Positions 6,298 through 13,464 of a stretch of DNA of 39,809 bases are shown piece after piece. This stretch comes from a virus. The position numbers and the translations under genes are program-made. The notes below the pieces were generated by a model, which was given only the letters and a program-made list of their open reading frames with translations, was not told where the DNA came from and did not search any database. Each line of letters begins with the position of its first letter. Position 1 is the first letter of the stretch. The stretch spans positions 1 through 39,809 of the IMG/VR virus record IMGVR_UViG_3300036832_000142; one strand, written 5' to 3'.

Positions 6298-7124
6298 GAG
6301 CGCTCCCCGACGTTGTCGAGCGCAGAGCCGAACGCGTTGCGCCACTGCTCGCTCTGCCAGCGTGCGACCGCGATCGTGTGCAGCCATGCCTGCCACGCGA
6401 TCTCACCGATCGACACCGGGACCGCGAAGCAGTCGAACGGGCTGATCACGATGCAGAGCGCGCCGTCGACGGTGGGCATCGGCTCGTGCTGCGCCGCCTC
6501 GTCGTACAGGTAGTACCGCTGCTGGAAGCCGTCGTAACGCTGCTCCGCGAGCACGCCGACCTCGGTCGCTCGTGCGTACGCGACGATCTGCAGCGGCGCT
6601 TCCGAGTACGGGTGACGCGAGCGCGCGTCCGGGCCTTTGTCGGTCGTTTTGTAGTCGAACAGCAGACGATGCCCGTCGAGCACCATGATCCCGTCGCACG
6701 TGCCCGCGTACGCGTGCTCCACGTTGTAGACGGGTGCCTCTGCGAGCATGAACTCGGGACGCCACTTGCGATACCAGCGCACGAGCTGCTCGACGTACGG
6801 CTCGGTTCCCGGCACGATCGTCGGCTCGATCCCGAGCGCGATCGCTTCCGCCGCCTTGTGAACGTCGGTGCCGCGCACGCGTGCCCGATCGACGTTGTCC
6901 CAGCGTGAGCTGACGAGCCACTTGATCGTCTCATCGCGCCCCGACTCGCGCAGCATCGCCTCGACCGTCGAGCGCTTGTCGACTGCCGTGATCGCCGTCT
7001 GCTCGCAGTGCCAGTTGACGAGGCCGGTGCCCGAGCCGAGCGCCATCTTCTGCAGCGCCGTCACGCTGTAGAGCCGACGCTGCCCGACCCCGCTGAGCTG
7101 CTGCTGCTCGGTCGCGCTCGTCAT
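6294..7124 (-). CDS. PD-(D/E)XK exonuclease, RecB/Cas4-like
   Basis: 276 residues; ATG at 7124 overlaps the stop of the VRR-NUC gene. The family's motifs are present in order: GTDVHKAAE with His89, AEAPVY (Glu129), GTCDGI with Asp144, LLFDYKT with Asp157 and Lys159, and the QIVAYARA helix with Gln179. This is the arrangement of RecB-like/Cas4-like 5'-3' exonucleases that phages use for recombination or end processing. No single-strand annealing protein is recognised beside it. No iron-sulphur cysteine cluster like that of Cas4 is evident. Confidence 0.8.
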   Translation of the reverse strand: MTSATEQQQLSGVGQRRLYSVTALQKMALGSGTGLVNWHCEQTAITAVDKRSTVEAMLRESGRDETIKWLVSSRWDNVDRARVRGTDVHKAAEAIALGIEPTIVPGTEPYVEQLVRWYRKWRPEFMLAEAPVYNVEHAYAGTCDGIMVLDGHRLLFDYKTTDKGPDARSRHPYSEAPLQIVAYARATEVGVLAEQRYDGFQQRYYLYDEAAQHEPMPTVDGALCIVISPFDCFAVPVSIGEIAWQAWLHTIAVARWQSEQWRNAFGSALDNVGERS

Positions 7125-7504
7125 GCCACGATCTCGTCGAGCAGCGTCGCGATCGGGAAGCCGTCGAGCGTCGCGATGATCGCGTCCTGATCGCTCGTCG
7201 ACCACACGTAGACGCGCGTGCCCGTCTCGCGCAGCGCGTACAGCCACACGATCTGCGCCGCGTCGGGCTTGCGCCCCGGCATCTTGAGTTCAGCGAAGAC
7301 GAGGCCGTGCTTCGCATGCACGAGCACGAGATCGGGGAAGCCGTCTGCGTTGCGATCGGGCACCGCGACCGGCTGAAACGAGCCGTCCGCCATGCGCTTG
7401 CGCACGACCTGATGCGTCGACAGATGCGCGGCGACCCAGTCGCGCTTGCGCGCCTCCTTGAGCACCCAGCGCGTCAGCGCCTTCTCATTCTCGAAGTACG
7501 TCAC
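7121..7504 (-). CDS. VRR-NUC domain nuclease
   Basis: 127 residues from a GTG overlapping the upstream stop. It has the compact VRR-NUC layout: Glu7 in the first helix, VPDRNADGFPDLVLVH with catalytic Asp58, VFAELKMPG with Glu72 and Lys74, then AAQIVWLYALRETG with Gln84. VRR-NUC proteins are stand-alone nucleases of the PD-(D/E)XK superfamily; phage members are thought to act on branched or flap DNA in replication and recombination. All expected active-site residues are present. Confidence 0.85.
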   Translation of the reverse strand: MTYFENEKALTRWVLKEARKRDWVAAHLSTHQVVRKRMADGSFQPVAVPDRNADGFPDLVLVHAKHGLVFAELKMPGRKPDAAQIVWLYALRETGTRVYVWSTSDQDAIIATLDGFPIATLLDEIVA

Positions 7505-7677
7505 GACTGCGCCTGCTGCTCGTCGTCTTGCGCGAGCGGCTGCGAGCCGACAGCGGCGCGCTCGTGACGTCGACAGAGCCGCAGCTCGATCTCGACGTCG
7601 TCGATCTCGATCTCGATCCCGTACGGCAGCGCGTACTCGCCGCAGCCGCGAACTTGACAGAGCACCAGCGAACTCAT
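7501..7677 (-). CDS. Small zinc-binding protein, 58 aa
   Basis: A short gene bounded on both sides by 4-bp overlaps: ATG at 7677 on the previous stop and TGA on the next GTG. Translation gives CQVRGCGEYA early and LCRRHE in the middle, a Cx4C...CxxH site typical of short actinophage zinc proteins. The middle is acidic (IEIEIDDVEIEL) and the end glutamine-rich. Confidence 0.65.
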   Translation of the reverse strand: MSSLVLCQVRGCGEYALPYGIEIEIDDVEIELRLCRRHERAAVGSQPLAQDDEQQAQS

Positions 7678-7973
7678 CGGCTACCCTCCCTGTCTGCGGC
7701 GACGGCGGTGGTGGTGCGTTGGGGAGACTTCGCCTCTGCCACCGCCACGCCGCGTATCTCGGGGTTCGCACTCGCCCACGCCGCTTCGAGTTCCTCGGCG
7801 CGCGTGAGCCACTCAGCAGCAGCAGTCAGCTCTGCGTCGACGTCGATCTCTCCCTGATCGAGTGCGTCTGCCGCGATGCGCAAGTGCCGCGAGCACTCGC
7901 GACGAAACACGTCAGCCAGCTCGCCCGGCTGCACGTCGAGCACGCGACAGACGTCGGCTACCCCGATGGTCAT
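7674..7973 (-). CDS. Hypothetical protein with helix-turn-helix-like start, 99 aa
   Basis: ATG at 7973 preceded by GGGAGGA. The first residues (TIGVADVCRVLDVQPGELADVF) look like two short helices around a turn, which could be a helix-turn-helix; the rest is acidic and alanine-rich helix. It lies 10 bases after the Rpf-like gene. Not recognised. Confidence 0.55.
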   Translation of the reverse strand: MTIGVADVCRVLDVQPGELADVFRRECSRHLRIAADALDQGEIDVDAELTAAAEWLTRAEELEAAWASANPEIRGVAVAEAKSPQRTTTAVAADREGSR

Positions 7974-7983
7974 GCGTCCTCCC

Positions 7984-8472
7984 TCAGCGAAGCCCGCACA
8001 TGCGGGCGGTGTTCGGCCAGGGCGCGAACCCGCTGACCGCGTAGTACGAGATGCCCGCCGCGATCTGCTGCGACGGCGACGCGAGATCGGCCCGTGTCGC
8101 GAACTGCCCACCGAATCTCTGCCACTCGCGCGAGCCGAACTGCAGGCCACCCCAGTAGCCGTTGCCCGTGTTCGACGACCACGCGCCCTCGTACGAGTGG
8201 ATGCACTGGAACGCGTCGACGAGCCAGATGACCCGATCGAGTCGCTGCGCGAGCGCACGTCGAAGCGCGAGCACCTGTCGATGCTGAACGCGCCAGCGTT
8301 GCGCCCATCGCTCCGGTCCCGCACCGTCGAAGCGAATCTGCCCGTACCCGATCTTCCGTTCGTGCTCGTGTGACGCGCTCGTGAACACGACGAGCGCAGC
8401 GCGCGACGTCGTGACGATCACGAGAAGCCCCGCGTACAGCGCGATCGCGCAGACTGCGAGCCTCCGTCCCAT
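7984..8472 (-). CDS. Secreted Rpf-like transglycosylase
   Basis: 162 residues. An N-terminal hydrophobic segment (about 6-30) after MGRR is a signal peptide or membrane anchor. Residues 84-161 match the resuscitation-promoting-factor/transglycosylase-like fold: HSYEGAWSSNTGNGYWGGLQ, with Glu95 as the likely catalytic acid, followed by FGSREWQRFGG, ADLASPSQQIAAG and GFAPWPNTARMCGL. Rpf-type enzymes cleave peptidoglycan in high-GC Gram-positives. Glu is two residues later than in mycobacterial Rpf (CESGG), a form I associate with Thermoleophilia. It is the first gene of the early operon, not part of the lysis cassette, which suggests a role in lysogeny or early infection. ATG with GGGAGG upstream. 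Confidence 0.8.
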   Translation of the reverse strand: MGRRLAVCAIALYAGLLVIVTTSRAALVVFTSASHEHERKIGYGQIRFDGAGPERWAQRWRVQHRQVLALRRALAQRLDRVIWLVDAFQCIHSYEGAWSSNTGNGYWGGLQFGSREWQRFGGQFATRADLASPSQQIAAGISYYAVSGFAPWPNTARMCGLR

Positions 8473-8821
8473 GAGTGCCTCCCTGCTCGGGGTCAGGAAC
8501 GCAGAGGGCGGCGACGGGCACGTCCACGCCGAGTCCCGTCGCTGCCGAAGCTCCCGTCGACGAATGATGGGTCACCCAGTCGTCGACGTTCGGTCGGGCC
8601 GGACACCCTCTGCACGAGCTGCAGCGACAGCTCGTCTCGACGTTCGCTCGACGCGGGCACTGCGAGTCGACGCCCGCAGCTCGATCCCCGACGAGCAGCT
8701 CGCCAAGCCTGTATCGGTGCGCGATTCGCTCTTGCGCTAAATCAGCGGAGCGACTTCTCGCACATCCGTTTTTAGACAAGTTCGCTACTCTCATGTCTCC
8801 CCAACTGCACAAGGAGGCGAC
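8473..8821. other. Divergent intergenic region between early operon and integrase
   Basis: 349 bp without a supported gene. It must hold promoters for the leftward early operon and the rightward integrase. Bases 8740-8800 are clearly richer in A and T than the surroundings and contain the inverted repeat described as candidate attP. AAGGAGG at 8811-8817 is the integrase ribosome binding site. Confidence 0.6.
8748..8790. other. Candidate attP: imperfect inverted repeat upstream of integrase
   Basis: GAGCGACTT (8748-8756) and AAGTTCGCTACTC (8778-8790) are imperfect inverted arms about 21 bases apart, flanking CACATCCGTTTTTAGAC-like sequence. Large serine integrases recognise about 50-bp attP sites with imperfect dyad symmetry, usually right beside the integrase gene. 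The site could instead be a repressor operator over the integrase promoter. Confidence 0.35.
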
Positions 8822-10198
8822 ATGAGTACCAGCACGATCGGACAGCGCAGCTCGAAGCGAGCGAAGCGAGCCAAGCTCGACACGATCGACGTGATCGGCG
8901 TCGCACGTCAGAGCCGAGGCGACGACGGGTCGAAGAGCACCGAAGATCAGGGCGACGCGATGCGCATCACGTGCGAGCGCAACGGCTGGAATCTGCTCGA
9001 TGTGTACGTCGAGCAAGACGTCAGCGGCCAGCGCCCGCTGCGTCGACGTCCCGGTCTGTCGCGAGCTATCGAAGACGTCGAGAGCGGGCGCGCGCAGGTC
9101 GTGCTCGTCGCGTACTTCGACCGGCTCGCGCGATCGATCAAGACGCAGCTCGAAGTGCAAGAGCGACTCGAAGCCGTGCCCGGTGCGTCGCTGCAGGCGT
9201 GCGACGTGGGCGAGATCAGCAACGCGACCGCAGTCGGATGGCTGAGCGCGCAGCAGCTCGGGATGATGAGCGAGTTCTACGCACGACAGACGGGAGAGAA
9301 GACCGCCGTGAGCAAGCAGCGCAACATCAACGCGGGCGTACCGCCGTTCCCGCGCATCACACCCGCGTACGTCAAGCGCGAAGACGGCACGCTTGAGCAG
9401 CATCCCGTGAACGGCCCGCTCGTCAGCGAGGCGTGTCAGATGCGAGCGAAGGGCGCGTCGTACTCCGACGTGCAGCGCTTCCTCGACGAGCAGGGTCTGC
9501 GCCTGACGAAGCCGCAGATTCGCTCGATGTTCGCGTCGAAGCTGCTGATCGGTGAGATTCACTTCGGCACGTTCGAGCCGAATCTGCACGCGATCGACGA
9601 TCCCGTTACCGATCGCGCGACGTGGCGCAAGTGCCAGACGGTCAAGTCGACGCGCGGGCGCAAGCCCGTGGCCGATCATCTGCTCGCACGTCAGGGGCTG
9701 CTGCACTGCAAGACGTGCGGCGCGCGCATGTCGTCGAAGCCGAGCGGGTCGTACACGTACTACCGCTGCATGGCTGACTTCTGCAGCGCGCGTGCGCTCG
9801 TGTCGACGCAAGTCGCTGACGAGTTCGTGCGTGACGCGGCGATCAAGCTGAGCGCCGACTTCAAGGGGCGCGCGAGCGCCGCGAAGAACACCGAAGCTGC
9901 ACGCGTCGAGGCGAAGACCGCGCAAGCTCGACTGAACAGCGCGATCAAGAGTTTCGCCGCGCTCATGGACGAGCCTGCTGCACGCGAGACGCTCGACGAG
10001 CTGCAAGCGGAACGCGATGCGGCTGTCGCTCGTCACGAGCGGCTACTTGCTCGCTCGACGCGTGTCACGCTGACGAGTGCGGAGGCATGGAAGGTCGCGT
10101 CGCTCGCGCAGCGTCGCGCTCTCGTCCACGCCGTGATCGAGAGCGTCGTCGTCGCGCCGGGGAGAGGGGTCGGTCGCATTGAGATCATCGCGCGCTAA
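8822..10198 (+). CDS. int: Large serine recombinase (phage integrase)
   Basis: 458 residues. The resolvase domain (about 21-165) starts DVIGVARQSRGDD with nucleophile Ser31 and includes STEDQ and YFDRLARS (98-105) with the conserved arginines. A recombinase domain follows (about 170-285, GVPPFPRITPAYV to GEIHFG...TWRK), then a zinc ribbon Cys296/Cys299 with Cys316/Cys321, a coiled coil (about 340-420, EAARVEAKTAQARLN) and a short C-terminal segment. This architecture is that of unidirectional large serine integrases, which join attP and attB without host factors and need a directionality factor for excision. ATG with AAGGAGG. It is one of only two clear genes of the lysogeny region and runs opposite to the flanking operons. 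Confidence 0.95.
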   Translation: MSTSTIGQRSSKRAKRAKLDTIDVIGVARQSRGDDGSKSTEDQGDAMRITCERNGWNLLDVYVEQDVSGQRPLRRRPGLSRAIEDVESGRAQVVLVAYFDRLARSIKTQLEVQERLEAVPGASLQACDVGEISNATAVGWLSAQQLGMMSEFYARQTGEKTAVSKQRNINAGVPPFPRITPAYVKREDGTLEQHPVNGPLVSEACQMRAKGASYSDVQRFLDEQGLRLTKPQIRSMFASKLLIGEIHFGTFEPNLHAIDDPVTDRATWRKCQTVKSTRGRKPVADHLLARQGLLHCKTCGARMSSKPSGSYTYYRCMADFCSARALVSTQVADEFVRDAAIKLSADFKGRASAAKNTEAARVEAKTAQARLNSAIKSFAALMDEPAARETLDELQAERDAAVARHERLLARSTRVTLTSAEAWKVASLAQRRALVHAVIESVVVAPGRGVGRIEIIAR

Positions 10199-10276
10199 GC
10201 GCTCGACGAGCTTGTCGTGCGCGATCGTGTCGAGCACGTGCTGCAGCTCACGCTCTGCGTCTGGGTCGTGCGGCAT
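10043..10276 (-). CDS. Doubtful small ORF antisense to the integrase 3' end
   Basis: 77 codons from an ATG at 10276. The first ~30 residues (MPHDPDAERELQHVLDTIAH, then DKLVERLAR) look like a normal charged helical protein and lie outside the integrase gene, but the last ~50 overlap it antisense and become an Arg/Asp-rich shadow. A weak AAGG lies upstream. It could be a real small gene or a chance ORF. Confidence 0.3.
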   Translation of the reverse strand: MPHDPDAERELQHVLDTIAHDKLVERLARDDLNATDPSPRRDDDALDHGVDESATLRERRDLPCLRTRQRDTRRASK

Positions 10277-10368
10277 GTGGGTCGCCTTCCGAGTCGCGAA
10301 GGGGAACGGCGACACCCTGCCGTAACAGACGCTGATCCGCAAGCGCACAAGCGCGCCACAAAGAAACG

Positions 10369-10396
10369 AAAAGCCCGCTCGGAGCGGGCTTTTTCG
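10369..10396 (+). terminator. Rho-independent terminator after the integrase
   Basis: AAAAGCCCGCT, CGG, AGCGGGCTTTTT: an 11-bp stem with three-base loop and a T-run on both strands, so it can stop transcription either way. It separates the integrase from the repressor. Eighteen bases (10376-10393) recur exactly at 11193-11210. Confidence 0.9.
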
Positions 10397-10422
10397 TGGC
10401 TACTTTTCTGTCGGCCGTGTAT

Positions 10423-10437
10423 CGCGCTTCGAGCGCG
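10423..10437. promoter_or_regulatory. Inverted repeat upstream of the repressor, candidate operator
   Basis: CGCGCT, TCG, AGCGCG: 6-base perfect arms around a three-base centre, 57 bases before the repressor start and just after the terminator. XRE repressors bind such short dyads to control their own promoter. Promoter boxes are not clear. Confidence 0.35.
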
Positions 10438-10493
10438 GTCATAGACTCAGATCGTTGGCGACTCCCCACTCTGCGGCGGCAAGCAGGGACGAC

Positions 10494-10916
10494 GTGCCGG
10501 ACGACCCTGAGACGGTGGGTCAGCGTCTGCGCGAGTCTCGTCGTGCGATCGGTCTGACGCAGCAGCAGGTCGCCGATCGGCTGGGCGTCTCGCGTCGCGC
10601 TGTCAGCGAATGGGAGACGGACCTGCGCAAGCCGCACGTCTCGATCCCGGCGCTCGCTGCGCTGTACGGGGTGTCCGAGACGTTCCTGCTGTACGGCGTC
10701 GAGCCTGCGAGCGTCGAGCTGCAGCAGATGCGTGCCGCGATCGACGTGAACACCGAGATCACGGTCGACTTGACGCAGCTCCTGATCGACACGCGCGGCG
10801 ATCTCGTCAAGTTCGCTGAGGCGGTTGATGCCACGTTCGCGGAGCTGCGGAAGATTCTGGACGTCGTACAGCGCGAACTTGAGCGAAGCGACGAAAAGCC
10901 GCGCGATGGTCACTGA
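10494..10916 (+). CDS. XRE-family transcriptional repressor (cI-like)
   Basis: 140 residues from GTG at 10494, chosen because AGGGA lies 4-8 bases upstream; an in-frame TTG at 10455 would add 13 residues. Residues 8-62 are a classic Cro/cI helix-turn-helix: GQRLRESRRAIGLTQQQVAD, RLGVSRRAVSEWE, then KPHVSIPALAALYGVSETFLLYG. The remaining ~75 residues are helical and probably dimerise; no LexA-type peptidase motif is present, so induction cannot be by RecA-stimulated self-cleavage. Its place next to the serine integrase makes it the likely lysogeny repressor. Possible targets are the dyads at 10423 and 35404. Confidence 0.85.
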   Translation: MPDDPETVGQRLRESRRAIGLTQQQVADRLGVSRRAVSEWETDLRKPHVSIPALAALYGVSETFLLYGVEPASVELQQMRAAIDVNTEITVDLTQLLIDTRGDLVKFAEAVDATFAELRKILDVVQRELERSDEKPRDGH

Positions 10917-11231
10917 GTCGATCGAGCACGGCCTCTAGACGGGGCGCGAAGTCGCGATCGCCTCGATCGCCAGTGCGCTCGTCCTCGTACTCGCACGACT
11001 GCGGCGGCGTGTCGCTCTCCCCCCTCCGAAGATGCCTCGGAGCGAGTCGGTTGCGTTTTACGTCCCAAGACGCCGCCATGAAGCGAGCTTGGTGCGCCTG
11101 CCGGTTGCACGTCTCGGGGTCTGGGCTGATCTGACCTGGCGTGAAGCTCGGGACATTAGACGCGCTCGTCGCGGGCTGCCAACTCCGAAACGCGCTCGGA
11201 GCGGGCTTTTCGTGACGGGCAGGTTTCTCGC
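10917..11231. other. 315-bp convergent intergenic region
   Basis: Between the end of the repressor (+) and the end of the lysis cassette (-). I see no convincing gene. It contains two hairpins with the same arms, CTCCGA-N7-TCGGAG, at 11024-11042 and 11183-11201; the second runs into CGGGCTTTTCG. Confidence 0.6.
11183..11212 (+). terminator. Hairpin terminator between repressor and lysis cassette
   Basis: CTCCGA, AACGCGC, TCGGAG followed by CGGGCTTTTCG. It includes an exact 18-base copy of the right part of the terminator at 10376-10393, although the left arm differs. Likely stops rightward transcription from the repressor and may also limit leftward late transcription. Confidence 0.55.
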
Positions 11232-11522
11232 TCAGACGGGCGGCTCGTCGACGCGCGTGGGAGCTTCTGAGCCGCCCCCTCCCGCCCCCGACGGGTCCGT
11301 CTTGATCAGCGTGTCGTCTGGGCGCTCAGCGTCCCACGGGCGCTCCCAGCCCGTCTCAGCGGGCGCTCGATCGCGCTCGACGAAGACGCCGACTCGGAAG
11401 CGTCGATCTTGCGGTGCGCCCTTGTCGCGCAGCATCGAGCGCGCGAGCGCGATCAGCGCGAGCAGCACGAAGAAGGTCGTGAGCAGCCCGGTGATCGTCG
11501 TCGCGTCTGAGTACGCGATCAC
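11232..11522 (-). CDS. Membrane protein of the lysis cassette (second holin or accessory)
   Basis: 96 residues from GTG at 11522 overlapping the holin-like stop (GTGA). One N-terminal transmembrane helix (about 10-30, TITGLLTTFFVLLALIALAR) is followed by a basic then proline/glycine-rich tail with GAGGGGSEAP. In actinophage lysis cassettes a second single-pass protein often follows the holin. The long hydrophilic tail also resembles spanin-like or antiholin proteins; a spanin would be surprising in a host without an outer membrane. Confidence 0.65.
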   Translation of the reverse strand: MIAYSDATTITGLLTTFFVLLALIALARSMLRDKGAPQDRRFRVGVFVERDRAPAETGWERPWDAERPDDTLIKTDPSGAGGGGSEAPTRVDEPPV

Positions 11523-11698
11523 TTGTCGCCGCCATTCGGCGGGAGCGAAACGACCGCGATCGCAACGCCGCCGACGATGCCGAGCGCGGCGAGCAGATCA
11601 GACGAGACGTCGCGGTGCAGAGCGAGCACGATGATCGCGAGCGTAAGCGCGACGACTGAGAGCACGATCAAGATCGCCTGTCGTCTTGCTGGCCTCAC
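11519..11698 (-). CDS. Putative holin, two transmembrane helices
   Basis: 59 residues from GTG at 11698, overlapping the endolysin stop and the next gene's GTG. Layout: basic start VRPARRQ, helix 1 (about 8-26, AILIVLSVVALTLAIIVLA), short HRDVSSD loop, helix 2 (about 35-52, LLAALGIVGGVAIAVVSL) and a short tail ending in DK. Size, two helices and position right after the endolysin are typical of a small class II-type holin, which permeabilises the membrane to release or activate the endolysin. Confidence 0.7.
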   Translation of the reverse strand: MRPARRQAILIVLSVVALTLAIIVLALHRDVSSDLLAALGIVGGVAIAVVSLPPNGGDK

Positions 11699-12606
11699 TC
11701 TGCGACCCTCACGAAGACGAGCGCGGCCTCGCTCGACGAGCGTGAGCGCCGCATCACTTCGCCGCCGTTCGAGTTGTCGCTGCTCGACGTGTTCCCCTCG
11801 ACCGTGTCGAAGCGCGACGCGCTGCCCGACGCGAAGACGCCGATGTGGTCGTACTCGCCGTCCCATCCCCAGTCGAAGCAGACGAGATCGCCCGGCTTGG
11901 GCGACGACGTGATCGACAGCCCGTTCACGCCGAGCCGCGCATCGTTGACGACGTACGGCACGTACGCGTAGCGACTGCCCTTCGCGAAGCTGCGCGACGG
12001 GTTGTCACCGAGCGCATCGCACCACGTGACGAACATCGCGCACCACGGCCCGATCATCCCGTACCAGGCGGTGAACTTGCACTGATTGGAGTTGGCGGGC
12101 GACTCCTTGACGCCGATCTGCGTCGTCGCCATGCGCAGTCGCTCCTGCGCTGAGCTTGCACTCGACGGCGGATCGGGCTTCGGCTCTTCGCCGCCGAAGC
12201 GATCCCACGCGGCGTTGATCAGCTCGACAGAGCGCGCGTCCATCGCGTGCTCGCCCGCGTGCGGCAGTCCCTCGGGGATCACGATCGAGCGCAGCAGATT
12301 GAACGTCGACTTGCCGACGTAGCCGGTGTCGGGCGAGATGTTGCCCTGCCGCTGCACGCCCGCGATGCCGGTGTCGATCACGTTGCCGCCCTTGAGTCCG
12401 TGTGCGAAGCCGTTGCTGTACGCCTGATCGAACGGCTGCCACTCCCAGCGACCGGCGCGCGAGACGGTGCGCTTGTACGCCTCGACGTCTGAGCCGTCGA
12501 CGCTCGCCGGGTGCCCGCTCGCGTCGGGCGGGTACAGCGGACGCGGGAAGCCACGCGTCGCGACCATCGGACCGCCGGGGTAGCCCTTCTCCCACCAGTT
12601 GCTCAT
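11695..12606 (-). CDS. Endolysin with CHAP domain
   Basis: 303 residues; ATG at 12606 with GAGAGG upstream, 10 bases after the collar-fibre gene. Residues 1-72 are aromatic- and glycine-rich without a known domain. Residues about 73-110 (GNVIDTGIAGVQRQ...TGYVGKSTFNLL) resemble a peptidoglycan-binding domain. After a proline-rich linker (141-152), residues 155-303 form a CHAP amidase/endopeptidase: GPWCAMFVTWC with catalytic Cys189, EYDHIGVF with His254 and TVEGNT with Glu270/Asn272. There is no signal peptide, so release depends on the holin downstream. Confidence 0.85.
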   Translation of the reverse strand: MSNWWEKGYPGGPMVATRGFPRPLYPPDASGHPASVDGSDVEAYKRTVSRAGRWEWQPFDQAYSNGFAHGLKGGNVIDTGIAGVQRQGNISPDTGYVGKSTFNLLRSIVIPEGLPHAGEHAMDARSVELINAAWDRFGGEEPKPDPPSSASSAQERLRMATTQIGVKESPANSNQCKFTAWYGMIGPWCAMFVTWCDALGDNPSRSFAKGSRYAYVPYVVNDARLGVNGLSITSSPKPGDLVCFDWGWDGEYDHIGVFASGSASRFDTVEGNTSSSDNSNGGEVMRRSRSSSEAALVFVRVAE

Positions 12607-12616
12607 GCTGCGCCTC

Positions 12617-13264
12617 TCAGTCGTCGAGCTTGACGATGTACGGCACGAACGTCGTGGGCGGCAAGTTCTCGTGCGTACCACCGCCGCCAGCCGTCTTCGC
12701 GGTCCCGGCGTTGGGGAAGCCGCTACCGCTGGCGTCAGTCGAGCGCAGCGTCGAGCCGCCAGCGGTGACCGAGCCGTTACCGTCGATCGGGTGCGTGTGC
12801 GCCGGAATCTCGGCGAGCAGCAACGTGTGCAGCTCTTCGCCGCTGACGCCCGCGAGTGTCGCGCCTGCTGCGCGCACGATGCGCCCTGCAGCAGTGCCGC
12901 CCGGCATCGTGTCGAGTCCGATCGGCGCAGAGCCGCGCAGATCGGGGACGCGAAAGTTGCCCGCGCCGGGGTCGGGCTTGCCGTTGTGCGTCTTCCAGGC
13001 GGCGGCGATGTTGCCCGACGCGAGCGGGTACGTCGCAGTGACGTAGATCGCGCCGTCCGCCCAGACCCAGTGCCCGTACGTGCCCGCGACCGGGACCGCT
13101 GATCCCGACCACATGCGCACTTCGCCGGGGATCGCGCCGCCCGACTTGAGCTGCGAGAGCAGAATCTCAAGCCGATCAGCCAGCTTCTTGACGTCGACGG
13201 GGACGTCTGCCGGGTCAGTCTCTGCGGGGTATGGCAGCGCCCATACCGGCGTCGATGCACCCAT
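12617..13264 (-). CDS. Tail fibre protein with phage collar domain
   Basis: 215 residues. After an N-terminal WALPYPAETDPADVP segment and a helix (DVKKLADRLEILLSQ), residues about 45-215 match the tail-collar fold: GEVRMWSG, GNFRVPDLRGSAPIG, EELHTLLLAEIPAHTHPID and the terminal LPPTTFVPYIVK. Collar-domain proteins tip tail fibres and often bind cell-surface receptors. It lies directly after the tail I gene region and before the endolysin. ATG with AAAGGGG upstream. Confidence 0.8.
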   Translation of the reverse strand: MGASTPVWALPYPAETDPADVPVDVKKLADRLEILLSQLKSGGAIPGEVRMWSGSAVPVAGTYGHWVWADGAIYVTATYPLASGNIAAAWKTHNGKPDPGAGNFRVPDLRGSAPIGLDTMPGGTAAGRIVRAAGATLAGVSGEELHTLLLAEIPAHTHPIDGNGSVTAGGSTLRSTDASGSGFPNAGTAKTAGGGGTHENLPPTTFVPYIVKLDD

Positions 13265-13293
13265 CGGTGCCCCTTTCGTTTAGGCTCGCGTGC

Positions 13294-13464
13294 GTGACGT
13301 CACGCGACGAGCTGTCAGCGAACATCGAGCGAGAGCGCGAGCTGCTACGGCGTGAGCGAGACGTGTCGCTGCGCTACGTGTTCGCAGCGATCGTGCTCGT
13401 GCTCGCGCAGTTCGTCGTCTCGCGTGTACGACGTCACGTCGGCGTGTCGTCGCGCGCAGCCTGA
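13294..13464 (+). CDS. Possible small membrane protein encoded against the late operon
   Basis: 56 residues from GTG at 13294 in the only sizeable gap (13265-13433) of the late tail genes, on the opposite strand; its last 31 bases overlap the end of gene I. It has a charged amphipathic start (RDELSANIERERELLRRERD) and one clear transmembrane helix (YVFAAIVLVLAQFVVS). Layout is that of a real small protein, but the ribosome binding site is weak. It could be a moron expressed from the prophage. Confidence 0.35.
   Translation: MTSRDELSANIERERELLRRERDVSLRYVFAAIVLVLAQFVVSRVRRHVGVSSRAA

Noticed and set aside
7970-10036. A 688-codon open frame on the minus strand across the integrase and the intergenic region
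   Set aside because: It is antisense to a clearly functional serine integrase, is rich in Arg, Ala and His without any domain, and also crosses the Rpf-like gene start. Long antisense frames arise from third-position GC bias.
11519-11522. Reading the second lysis membrane protein as a spanin
   Set aside because: No lipobox or Rz-like coiled coil, and the presumed host lacks an outer membrane; kept as a generic membrane protein.
11032-11634. Plus-strand frame beginning MPRSESVAFYVP in the convergent gap
   Set aside because: It runs into and across the lysis cassette on the other strand and has no domain; the gap holds hairpins instead.
12607-13260. N-terminal 218-codon extension of the endolysin frame
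   Set aside because: It overlaps the collar-fibre gene in another frame and is Arg/Ser-rich; the ATG at 12606 has a good ribosome binding site.
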